A stretch of 64,000 nucleotides of DNA from Streptomyces sp. Je 1-332 (lineage in GTDB: Bacteria; Actinomycetota; Actinomycetes; Streptomycetales; Streptomycetaceae). The stretch lies in NCBI RefSeq assembly GCF_040730185.1, contig NZ_CP160402.1:4774001-4838000 (forward strand), given 5' to 3'. Of this stretch, positions 1 to 9,285 are shown piece after piece. The notes beneath the pieces were generated by a model. It searched no databases. It was not told where the DNA came from and saw only the letters and a program-made list of their open reading frames with translations. Position numbers and translations under genes: made by a program. Position 1 is the first letter of the stretch. Each line of letters begins with the position of its first letter.

Positions 1-2372
<2,372 letters not shown>

Positions 2373-2389
2373 GACCTACGTCTGTTGAT

Positions 2390-2419
2390 GGGCGGTCATC
2401 CCGAGAGGGGTGGCCGCCC
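2390..2419. terminator. Bidirectional hairpin terminator between rpoC and the island
   Basis: A 13-bp stem (GGGCGGTCATCCC pairing with GGGGTGGCCGCCC, two G-U pairs on the plus strand) is closed by a GAGA loop. It starts 17 bp after the rpoC stop and ends 9 bp before the stop of the opposing peptidase gene. Its position between convergent genes fits a shared terminator. Like many Streptomyces terminators it has no long T tract. Confidence 0.75.
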
Positions 2420-2428
2420 TTCGGCGTT

Positions 2429-3571
2429 TCAGTGGCCGGGCTGTTGGAGCTGTCGCTGGAGCCGCTGCAGCCGGGTGTGGAGATCTGGTCTCGAGGAGAG
2501 CAGTGAAGGCGCCGGGAGGAGACGGCCCTGCCGGTGGACCGGAACGGGGGGCTTCGAGGCCTCCTCATCGGTGATGAAGCGCTGCAGGACCGCGACCAAT
2601 TGGGGGCCGAAACCGCGCAGCGCCGCGGCCCGGTCGGCACGCAACTCGGCACGCCGGCTCACGGCGGCGAGCAGCCATGGAGTGAGCGCCAGCAGGAGCA
2701 ACCAGGGGAACAGGAAGAGCAGGACCAGCCCGGCCAGGATCGCGAGCAGGAGGAGCCGACGCTTGGCTTCCCGGGCCTCGTGTCGCCGATGGGGGAGCGC
2801 GTACCGGTGCAGAGCCTGCAGGACACGCCAGAGGAGGCGTCCGGGCAGGGCGTACCAGTTGCTCAGGAGCGCGGACCATGAGTGCCCCGCGACATGGTGG
2901 CTGAGTTCATGGGCCAGCACGGCCGCGAGCTGGCTCGGCGGGAGGCGTAGCGCTGCCGAGGTGACGGTCACGATGTGTCCCGCTGCGGCCTCCGCGTTGA
3001 GTTCTTCGCTTTCCGCGATCCAGAGTTGGTACGTGACCGCGTCCGCTCCGAAGCGGGCCGTGACATCGCGCCAGACCGGTTCCAGTTGGCCGGCCTCGAC
3101 GAGGGACGGCGGCCTGTGGCCGAAGACATGGTGGGCCAAGAACGCCTCCGTCGGGCGGTGGAAGATCAGCGCACCGCTGAGCAGCCACCCGATGACGGGG
3201 GCCCAGAGGGAGATGCCGGTCGCGCTCTGCAGTGCATATGCCAGACCGGCCACGACAAGGAGGCTGGCCGCCGCGTGCGGCAGGTGAAGGGCCAGCGATC
3301 CGACGGCGAGGGCGTCAACGCCCCTGCGGCGGGCCGCTATGTGGATGCGACCGCCGTGGGGGACGTGCACGTCGTACGCCTGGGCATCCGCGTCCGCTGA
3401 CGGCCCCGTCCCGGAGGCGCTGGGTATTCGGGATGCCTCTGGTTCCGCGTCCCTTGACGGCTTCGGTGAGGTATTGGGTGTGCGTGGTGCCTGTGCGGAA
3501 GTAGGCCCGGGGTAGGGGGGTGACGCCGACGGATCGTATTCGGGGTACTCCGGTTCGTGCGGCTGGGACAT
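2429..3571 (-). CDS. M48-family membrane zinc metallopeptidase
   Basis: Predicted membrane-anchored zinc peptidase of 380 aa. The start at 3571 was chosen because AGGAAGGAG lies just upstream of that ATG. Residues 1-70 are Pro/Ser-rich and disordered. Hydrophobic segments lie near 88-140 and 272-304. The HExxH zinc site is HELSHH at 221-226, and a second conserved acidic motif, ELRADR (E309, D313), supplies the expected third ligand; this is the HtpX/Ste24-type M48 layout. It is the last gene of a leftward operon, 28 bp after the PycTM-like gene. HtpX-like proteases usually act in membrane quality control. Here the operon context suggests a defence role, either as a membrane-acting effector or a processing protease; that is inference. 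Confidence 0.8.
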   Translation of the reverse strand: MSQPHEPEYPEYDPSASPPYPGPTSAQAPRTPNTSPKPSRDAEPEASRIPSASGTGPSADADAQAYDVHVPHGGRIHIAARRRGVDALAVGSLALHLPHAAASLLVVAGLAYALQSATGISLWAPVIGWLLSGALIFHRPTEAFLAHHVFGHRPPSLVEAGQLEPVWRDVTARFGADAVTYQLWIAESEELNAEAAAGHIVTVTSAALRLPPSQLAAVLAHELSHHVAGHSWSALLSNWYALPGRLLWRVLQALHRYALPHRRHEAREAKRRLLLLAILAGLVLLFLFPWLLLLALTPWLLAAVSRRAELRADRAAALRGFGPQLVAVLQRFITDEEASKPPVPVHRQGRLLPAPSLLSSRPDLHTRLQRLQRQLQQPGH

Positions 3572-3599
3572 GGTGCTCCTTCCTTCGGTACGGGCTTCC

Positions 3600-4097
3600 T
3601 CAGCCGAGCAGCAGGGCCGCGGGGAGGAGCAGGGTCGCCGCTGTGAGGGCCAGGAGCCCGGCGCGTACGCACAGGTGTTTGTGCGCGGCGATCGTGCTGG
3701 TTGCCGCAAGTGCGTTCACAAGCAGGGGGGTTGGGTCGCGGTCGGCTTCCGTCAGCGCCTGTGCCAGGACGCCGGAGTCGGCGGCGCGTCGGATGTCGCC
3801 GAAGTAGCCGAGTGGCAGCCCGGGCTCCCAGTCGCTCTTGCGGTAGCGGGGCACGACGGCGAGGAGCATCGAGAGCAGGGAGGCCGCGAGTGAGCAGACT
3901 CCGCTCCACCAGACGGCGGCCCAGGGCAGGGCGAGCCGGGACGGGTCCCAGCCACGGCTCACGACGAGGCCGCCGAGCAGCCCTACTGCCATCGCGATAG
4001 CACCGACCACTACGGCCGCCTTGCTGTCGGCGCGACTGATCTCGGCCCGCACCTCGGTGAGCAGCCTGGCGCCGGACTGCGATTCCTCGGTTGTCAT
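3600..4097 (-). CDS. PycTM-like (DUF5706) membrane effector
   Basis: A 165-aa membrane protein matching the pattern of the DUF5706 family, now named for the Pycsar effector PycTM. It has an amphipathic N-terminal helix with the E-I-x-R-A-D-x-K-A signature (residues about 18-27), a first hydrophobic pair at about 28-80, a polar central part with the F-G-D element (near 99-101), a helix with LVNALAATSTIAAHKH, and a final hydrophobic helix at about 143-165. Pycsar TM effectors are known to damage the inner membrane when a class III cyclase produces cCMP or cUMP. The start codon overlaps the upstream stop (ATGA, 4094-4097), implying translational coupling. A cyclase with intact catalytic residues lies three genes upstream. 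No fused cyclic-nucleotide-binding domain is visible, so what activates it is unclear. Confidence 0.75.
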   Translation of the reverse strand: MTTEESQSGARLLTEVRAEISRADSKAAVVVGAIAMAVGLLGGLVVSRGWDPSRLALPWAAVWWSGVCSLAASLLSMLLAVVPRYRKSDWEPGLPLGYFGDIRRAADSGVLAQALTEADRDPTPLLVNALAATSTIAAHKHLCVRAGLLALTAATLLLPAALLLG

Positions 4098-5140
4098 ACG
4101 GACTCGGCCCGGCCCTCGAAGTGCTGGGCGGCCGGATCGGGTGGCTTGCGCAGCGGGTCTTCGGGCTGTGCGTCCGTGGAAGCGTTCATCGACTGCGTGA
4201 ACATGGCCCTGAACAGCGCGAGTACCAGCTGCTGGGGCTCCTCCAGCTGGTACTTCTCCAGGGTTTCCTCGGGCAGAACCCGGTCGATGAGCCCGAGCTG
4301 GTTCTCGATCATCCTCGCCTCGTCGGCGCGGAGGTTCTCCACGACCAAGCCGGTGTCCTGCGTGTGCTCGGCCAGGTGGAGAAGGAGCGCGTCGAGTCCG
4401 CCTTTGGCGAGGTGGTGGCGGTAGAACGCGATCTTCCGCGCCTTGAGATCTTGCTGGTGTTCCAGCCGCAGCAGCTCCACCTCGTGTTCGGACAGCACGG
4501 CGGCAACGTCGTACTGGGCCGCGCGCTCGCCGGGATCGCGACGCAGCCGCGCTGTGCCGCCGAGCCGCAGGCCTTGCCTCGCCGCGTGGTCGCCGGAGGC
4601 ATCGAGGACCTGCTGTACGGATTCCTCGGCGCGCGCACTCGAGGAAATGGGGAACTTACGGGTGACGGGGCGCAGCAGGCGGTGCAGCAGGCGGTTCAGC
4701 AGAGCGGGGATGTCGCGTTCCTGGCTGATGACGAAGCGTTCCGGGTCGGTCACCTGCCAGGTGAGATCGAAGGTGGTGTCGAACTCGAAGCTGTCGACGT
4801 CACTGGGCAGACGGGTGCGCAGGCGCAGGGGATGAACGCCGAGATCGACCTCGTACGCGGCGGTCCTGCCGCGGAGAGTTGTGGGGCGTCGCGGAGGCAG
4901 AAACGTCTCGTAGAAGGCTCCGGGCCCGGCGATCACGAGAGCGCAGTCGGCGCGCCCCAGAAAGCGGCGGCCCGGGAAGTCATAGCGTGACAGTTCGCGC
5001 ACCGCGAGGACGGGGTCGATCAGCCGTGTGGGCCGGCTGCTCGGCAGGGCGTGTGCGTCGTCGTTGTCGGCTGCCTCGCGCGGTCCCTCTCGGGACGACT
5101 GGGGGGTCTGGTTTACAGGATGATCCTTGTCCGTTGCCAC
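4094..5140 (-). CDS. SPFH/band-7-like protein of the island
   Basis: A 348-aa soluble-looking protein starting at GTG (5138-5140) with GAGAGGAA upstream. Residues 1-45 are polar and disordered. About 55-180 resembles an SPFH/band-7 fold: beta-rich repeats, then F-D-L-T-W-Q-V-T-D-P-E-R-F and an alternating helix ending AEESVQQVL. A charged helical segment follows (about 215-260, HEVELLRLEHQQDLKARKI), probably coiled coil, then a helical C-terminus. SPFH proteins form membrane-associated oligomeric scaffolds. No transmembrane segment is evident, so it may sit on the membrane through partners. It is 21 bp after the NTPase gene and overlaps the PycTM-like gene by 4 bp. The family call is by pattern only and could be wrong. 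Confidence 0.5.
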   Translation of the reverse strand: MATDKDHPVNQTPQSSREGPREAADNDDAHALPSSRPTRLIDPVLAVRELSRYDFPGRRFLGRADCALVIAGPGAFYETFLPPRRPTTLRGRTAAYEVDLGVHPLRLRTRLPSDVDSFEFDTTFDLTWQVTDPERFVISQERDIPALLNRLLHRLLRPVTRKFPISSSARAEESVQQVLDASGDHAARQGLRLGGTARLRRDPGERAAQYDVAAVLSEHEVELLRLEHQQDLKARKIAFYRHHLAKGGLDALLLHLAEHTQDTGLVVENLRADEARMIENQLGLIDRVLPEETLEKYQLEEPQQLVLALFRAMFTQSMNASTDAQPEDPLRKPPDPAAQHFEGRAESV

Positions 5141-5161
5141 GGCGGGTTCCTCTCCGGCTCA

Positions 5162-7312
5162 TTACTGCGCCGCGACGACCGCACGCAGGCGGTGCGTCAC
5201 GTGCAGGGGCCTGCCATCGGCGTCGTGTGCCGTGCGCAGGAGGTGATCGATCCGTTGCCGGTCCGTCTCGGTGTCGGCGAGGGCGGCCAGCAGTGGCGTC
5301 AAGGCTTGCTCGGTGTATGAGTCGCGCTCCGCCGCACGGACCCACTCCTGCAAGGTTTCCCGGGCGCCGTCGGTGTGGGCGCGGTCGCGCAGCCCGGCAC
5401 GCCAGAGGCCGGCGACGAGTTCGTCCTCGTTGCTGTCGGGGGAGGAACGGGCATCGGCGAACCACTTCAGGACGAGAGGGCGGTCCGTGCCCTCCTCAAA
5501 CTCATCGCAGGCGAGACCGAAGGCACGCAGTGCGTGGTCGTACAGGGCGTCGTCGTGCTGCGCTTGGACGCCCTGGGCCAGGGAGGCGAGTCGCGGGAGC
5601 ACCGGCTCATGCGCCGCGAGCAGCAACAGCTGCGTGGCTTCGGCGAGTTGGTTCACCTCCTCCTCCTCGTCGTTCTCCAGGCGCACGGTGTCGAGCAGCG
5701 CGTCCAGCGCCTCCACCGGCTGCATCGGGCCGAGAAGTCCGTAGACGCGGATCGCGGTCCATCGGCGGCTGGGGTGTTCTCCGGTGCACCAGGAATGCAG
5801 GATGCGGGACACGCCCCGCACCTCGAGCAGGCTGGCCAGACTGAGCGTGTTGGCGGCGGTCAGCCAGCCGTTGTAGGACGTGCCGCCGGCCCAGGGCTCG
5901 ACCAGGTGTGCCATGGCGGAGGGCAGATCAGCCTCGGCGAGCACCGCAGTGGCCGCGGCGGCCCGGGTGCGAACCAGCGGGCGGCCGTCCTTCGCGAGGT
6001 GCTGGATCCAACGGACGAGAGCGGGGCGTGCGGAGGGATGTACCGTCCAGACCTCGTGCAGGAGCACGCTTGGGGTCCGCGTGTCCTGGAACTCGGCCCT
6101 GTACTGGGAGACCGGGCCCCATTCGGTGACCTCGTCCTGTGTACTGCCGACGGCGTGGGCGAGTTCGAGGCGCGATGCCGTGGAGCTGCCGAAGATCGGG
6201 ATGACGGGTGGCTCGTCGGGGTTGGCCGTCCTCTGGAGTTCGACGAAGAGTCTGTCGCCTAGTTCCGCGGCGATCGCGTACGGGGCCTTGTCGAAGACGG
6301 CGAGAGCAATGAGGAACGCCTTGTCACGCAGTTCGGCGCCGCGTTCCTTCTCCGGCGACGTGAGCCATCCGGAGACCCGGTCCGCCAGGGCCGACCGAGC
6401 GAAGTCGACCAGTTTGCCCTCGTCGAGTTCGCCTCGGTGGTGCGCGGCGAGTTGCTCCGCGAACCTCTTGGTCTCGCCCGGCTGGTGCGTACGGCCGAGG
6501 AAGTCCTCGACGGACGCGAGCAGCCGCAGCCGCTCCCATGCTTTGCTGCCGGCCAGGGCCCTGACATGGGCGCGGAGCACGTCCGCGACCGGCGGTGGTT
6601 CCCACAGGACGCAAGGGACCTCGCCAAGGAACGCTGACGTGTCGACAGTGATCACGAACCGGCCGCCGTTCCGCTGCAGCTTCTCCCGCATGCCCAGAAC
6701 ATGGGGCTCCAGGAGCGGACGGCTGCGGCTGGTCGACAGGTCGAGCAGGAGGAAACCGGGAGAGTCCTCAAGGGCATCCGGCAACGCCGTCGGGGCTGTG
6801 CCCGGGTCGAAAAACTGTATGGGCCGGGCGCCGAGCCGATGCAGCAGCATGAGCGCCGCGGACCGGCGGCCGGTACCCCGGCTCCCCCTGAGGACGACGA
6901 CATGGTCGTCCCGGAGTCGCTCAAGGGCCGCGTCGAAGCTCGGGCAGCTCTGGAAGACGGCCGCCACCTGATCGACGTCCTCGGGGCGGACCTGGCCGGA
7001 CACCGAGCGGGATCGCGCGCCGAAGCTCTGAGGGCCGAGGTTGAAGTTGACGTCGCCCGCGACGTGGCCACCGGTGACGCCGAGCTGGTCGCGTGAGACC
7101 AGACTGCCGATGAAGTCGGGTGCGTGGTCGATCAGGTCGCGGCGGGCGGCCCAGGCCGGCTGCCGTTCCTCCGGTTCCTGATCCTGCTCCTTGCCCGAGT
7201 CGCCGTCGGACGTGTTCTCGTCCGTCTTGGCGGCGTCCGGCTCCGGCTTCTCACCCTTCTCCGGCCGCTCGCCCTTCGGCGCCTTCTCCGGTTTGGCCTC
7301 TTCCGCGCTCAT
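5162..7312 (-). CDS. STAND-like P-loop protein with HEAT-like helical C-terminus
   Basis: A 716-aa protein. Residues 1-52 are Lys/Glu/Pro-rich and disordered. Residues 76-92 carry the glycine-rich motif QLGVTGGHVAGDVNF, closely matching the tail of the adjacent cyclase. A P-loop-like GSRGTGRRS follows at 143-151, where Arg replaces the usual Walker A Lys, with a Walker B-like FLLLDL (D191). From about 400 onward the protein is Ala/Leu-rich repeated helices of HEAT/TPR type. The design of signal motif, NTPase and superstructure repeats is that of STAND/NLR-like sensors. The start ATG overlaps the cyclase stop (ATGA, 7309-7312). Whether it still hydrolyses NTP is uncertain given the Lys to Arg change. 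Confidence 0.65.
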   Translation of the reverse strand: MSAEEAKPEKAPKGERPEKGEKPEPDAAKTDENTSDGDSGKEQDQEPEERQPAWAARRDLIDHAPDFIGSLVSRDQLGVTGGHVAGDVNFNLGPQSFGARSRSVSGQVRPEDVDQVAAVFQSCPSFDAALERLRDDHVVVLRGSRGTGRRSAALMLLHRLGARPIQFFDPGTAPTALPDALEDSPGFLLLDLSTSRSRPLLEPHVLGMREKLQRNGGRFVITVDTSAFLGEVPCVLWEPPPVADVLRAHVRALAGSKAWERLRLLASVEDFLGRTHQPGETKRFAEQLAAHHRGELDEGKLVDFARSALADRVSGWLTSPEKERGAELRDKAFLIALAVFDKAPYAIAAELGDRLFVELQRTANPDEPPVIPIFGSSTASRLELAHAVGSTQDEVTEWGPVSQYRAEFQDTRTPSVLLHEVWTVHPSARPALVRWIQHLAKDGRPLVRTRAAAATAVLAEADLPSAMAHLVEPWAGGTSYNGWLTAANTLSLASLLEVRGVSRILHSWCTGEHPSRRWTAIRVYGLLGPMQPVEALDALLDTVRLENDEEEEVNQLAEATQLLLLAAHEPVLPRLASLAQGVQAQHDDALYDHALRAFGLACDEFEEGTDRPLVLKWFADARSSPDSNEDELVAGLWRAGLRDRAHTDGARETLQEWVRAAERDSYTEQALTPLLAALADTETDRQRIDHLLRTAHDADGRPLHVTHRLRAVVAAQ

Positions 7313-8046
7313 TTCCGGTCACCCCGCTCCGAGCCCCGCAGGTCGAAGTTGAGGTTGCCGTCGACCTGGCCGCCGGTGACTCCGTACTGCGAGCCCATGA
7401 TGTGGGTGCCGGTGGGAAAGGGGGCAGTGGGGGAGGCGGCGTTCGGCCGGGAGTCCCCGCGGTCGTCGCCCTGCTCGTGCGCCGCCACCCGGCGCAGCCA
7501 GGCGCTGGTCGGCCCTTCCTTGGTCTGCACGGCGACCTGGTGGAACTCCTCGGGGCGAACGCCGTGATGGCCGTGGCGTACGACGCCCTGGTAGACGGCG
7601 TCGGAGACACAGAGGACGCTGCTGTCGGCGCCGGTCCGCAGGGCCTCGCGCAGTGGCTCGGCGTCCAACAGGCGGAAGGCATGGTTCAGGTCCCCTCCGA
7701 CCCAGCCCTTCTCGTCCACGCCGACGTATCCGGCCGCCAGTACGACGCGCAGCCGCATCCGGGTGCTGCCCGCCATCAGCCGGTTCTTGGCGTGCAGCAG
7801 CATCGGGGTCTCGGTGAGAAGCGCCTTCAGCAGCCTGGACACCGGAACATTCGCGTCGATGAGTTCGACGACGGAGTCACCTCGGTCGGCGCGGAGCCGA
7901 GCCGTTTCGCTTACGTCGGCCGCGGTGAGGGTGTCGTCGGCGACGTCGTAGAGCATGCGTCGGAGGAAGGCCTGCTCGACATCGTCTCTGGTGCCGAACT
8001 GCTCGATGTCGAAGAGCAGGATCGTGCGGTGCAGGTGGTCGGCCAT
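7309..8046 (-). CDS. Class III nucleotidyl cyclase (PycC-like)
   Basis: A 245-aa protein with a class III nucleotidyl cyclase core. The two metal-binding Asp are D13 (LLFDIEQFG) and D57 (DRGDSVVEL), 44 residues apart as in the family. The transition-state Asn/Arg pair is N121 and R125 in GGDLNHAFRLL. All key residues are therefore present and the enzyme should be active. The product cannot be read reliably from sequence; the neighbouring PycTM-like gene suggests cCMP or cUMP. Residues 195-219 are a flexible linker, and 220-236 form QYGVTGGQVDGNLNFDL, matching the NTPase N-terminus. The start at 8046 has GAGAGGCAG upstream. A longer GTG start at 8145 would place the Crp-like box inside the gene and is disfavoured. 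Confidence 0.8.
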   Translation of the reverse strand: MADHLHRTILLFDIEQFGTRDDVEQAFLRRMLYDVADDTLTAADVSETARLRADRGDSVVELIDANVPVSRLLKALLTETPMLLHAKNRLMAGSTRMRLRVVLAAGYVGVDEKGWVGGDLNHAFRLLDAEPLREALRTGADSSVLCVSDAVYQGVVRHGHHGVRPEEFHQVAVQTKEGPTSAWLRRVAAHEQGDDRGDSRPNAASPTAPFPTGTHIMGSQYGVTGGQVDGNLNFDLRGSERGDRK

Positions 8047-8130
8047 GTCTGCCTCTCGCCGGTTCGGGCTGTCGAACAGCACGATGGCGCGGCCGGGCGA
8101 GAGGGCGAAGGGACGATGACACGTACGACG

Positions 8131-8146
8131 TGTGACCGTGTGCACA
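8131..8146. promoter_or_regulatory. Candidate Crp-family operator before the cyclase operon
   Basis: TGTGACCGTGTGCACA matches the Crp consensus TGTGA-N6-TCACA at 9 of 10 fixed positions. It lies 85 bp upstream of the cyclase start and 25 bp past the stop of the Crp/Fnr gene. It is the only such site noticed in this spacer. Binding by the adjacent regulator is inferred. Confidence 0.55.
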
Positions 8147-8170
8147 GAGCGACGTTTCGTTACTGATGGA

Positions 8171-8899
8171 TCACTCGCTGCCGCTGCTGCCGCCGACTCC
8201 GGCTATGCGGCGCAGGATATCCGGCCGGACGACGACGACGCGGCGGCGGCTAGTGACGACGACCTGCCGGTCGCGTAACTCCTTCAGGAGCCGGGCGACC
8301 GCCTCGCGCGACGATCCGACCGAACCCGCGAACTCCTGCTGGCTGAGCGGGACGGTGAGCTCGATGCCCTTCTCGGTCCGCGTGCCGTGAGTGCGTATGA
8401 GGTCGAGCAGGAGGACGGCGAGCCGCTCGCGCACCGTGAGCGCCGCCCACTCCAGTCGGCGGCGGTCGGTCGAGCGCTGTCGGTCGGTGGCAAGGCCGAG
8501 GAGCTTGAGCGCCACCTGAGGGCTGCCGCCGAGGAACCCGGTGAAGCGGCCCTGCTCGATGGCGACCGCCTCGATCTGCTCCAGTGCCGTCACGGTGGCA
8601 GAGCGGCCGCGACCGCTGAGGGCCGCGCCCTCGCCGACGATGTCGCCGGGGCCCCGAAGGGCGAGGAGGGCCTCGTACCCATTGGCCGCGGTCGCCGTGA
8701 CCTTGGTCCAGCCCTGCAGGAGCAGCAGGATGTGGCTGGACGGCTCTTCCTGGCGCATGAGCACGCCGCGTGCGGGATAGCTCAGGGGCCGGCCGATGGC
8801 GAGCAGGGCCGTGCGGTCGTCCCTCTCGAGGCGCGCGAGGAAGGGCACCCGGTCGTCCAGGCCGTCGTCATCCCATGCGTGCGCTTGCCCCCCGGCCAT
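8171..8899 (-). CDS. Crp/Fnr-family transcriptional regulator
   Basis: A 242-aa regulator. The N-terminal cyclic-nucleotide-binding beta roll (about 18-130) contains the phosphate-binding-cassette-like stretch GDIVGEGAAL...GRGRSATV, including the Gly-Glu and Arg expected to hold a cyclic nucleotide. After the dimerisation helix, the C-terminal winged helix carries LSQQEFAGSVGSSREAVARL. The start at 8899 fits normal family length; in-frame codons continue to 9016 but would add an untypical 39-residue extension. The ribosome binding site there (GGGGGCAG) is modest. It is cocistronic in orientation with the cyclase operon but separated by 124 bp containing a Crp-like box, so it may sense the cyclase product and control the operon. 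That link is inference. Confidence 0.85.
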   Translation of the reverse strand: MAGGQAHAWDDDGLDDRVPFLARLERDDRTALLAIGRPLSYPARGVLMRQEEPSSHILLLLQGWTKVTATAANGYEALLALRGPGDIVGEGAALSGRGRSATVTALEQIEAVAIEQGRFTGFLGGSPQVALKLLGLATDRQRSTDRRRLEWAALTVRERLAVLLLDLIRTHGTRTEKGIELTVPLSQQEFAGSVGSSREAVARLLKELRDRQVVVTSRRRVVVVRPDILRRIAGVGGSSGSE

Positions 8900-9061
8900 C
8901 CCGCTGCCCCCGTGTTCACGTGCGCCGATGCCATTGATCTCGCAACCAGTCAACGTACTTGAGGCAGCCGTCCGGGGAACGGGCGGCAATCGGCCCCGCT
9001 GGCCGAGACCGGTCACATCGGAGCCGAAAAGCCCGGCGTGTCGCCCCCCACCGCATTTGTT

Positions 9062-9090
9062 TTGACCGAACCCGATGAGGTAGGTACGCT
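9062..9090 (+). promoter_or_regulatory. Housekeeping-type promoter of rpsL operon
   Basis: TTGACC (9062-9067) and TACGCT (9085-9090) are separated by 17 bp, a good sigma-70/HrdB-type arrangement. Transcription would begin near 9097 and give a long rpsL leader. Confidence 0.6.
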
Positions 9091-9210
9091 CAGACCTTGT
9101 GCCTGGGGTGTGCCTGGGCTCGTGCGCGTGTCTTCAGCCGCTGTGCGAGTCCGATAACGGCCACCGCAATCTGCGCTCCTTTCCGCCTTGCGGCGGGAGT
9201 CCGCAGGATT

Positions 9211-9235
9211 CGACACACCCGACCGCGTGGGTCGG
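9211..9235 (+). promoter_or_regulatory. Leader element shared with rpsJ (copy 1)
   Basis: A 25-nt block identical at 24 positions to 19365-19389 in the rpsJ leader. It contains a perfect 6-bp stem CCGACC / GGTCGG with the 5-nt loop GCGTG, and ends 50 nt before the rpsL start codon. The shared hairpin before two ribosomal operons suggests a common RNA or DNA regulator; no function is known to me. Confidence 0.6.
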
Positions 9236-9285
9236 TGACGTTCCAGGTTAGCTTTACCATTCGGCACACAGAAACCGGAGAAGTA

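Larger units (their letters stand above)
8900..9285. other. Divergent spacer and rpsL leader
   Basis: This 386-bp spacer separates the leftward island regulator from rpsL. It holds the rpsL promoter (9062-9090) and a leader of roughly 190 nt. The leader includes a G/C inverted repeat near 9183-9205 and the block shared with the rpsJ leader (9211-9235). No convincing gene is seen: an open frame runs upstream of rpsL from 9097, but it crosses the promoter-proximal leader and lacks a ribosome binding site. Confidence 0.7.

Noticed and set aside
9097..9285. N-terminal extension of rpsL
   Set aside because: S12 is 123 aa with a fixed [11 protein letters not shown] start; the upstream frame lies in the leader.
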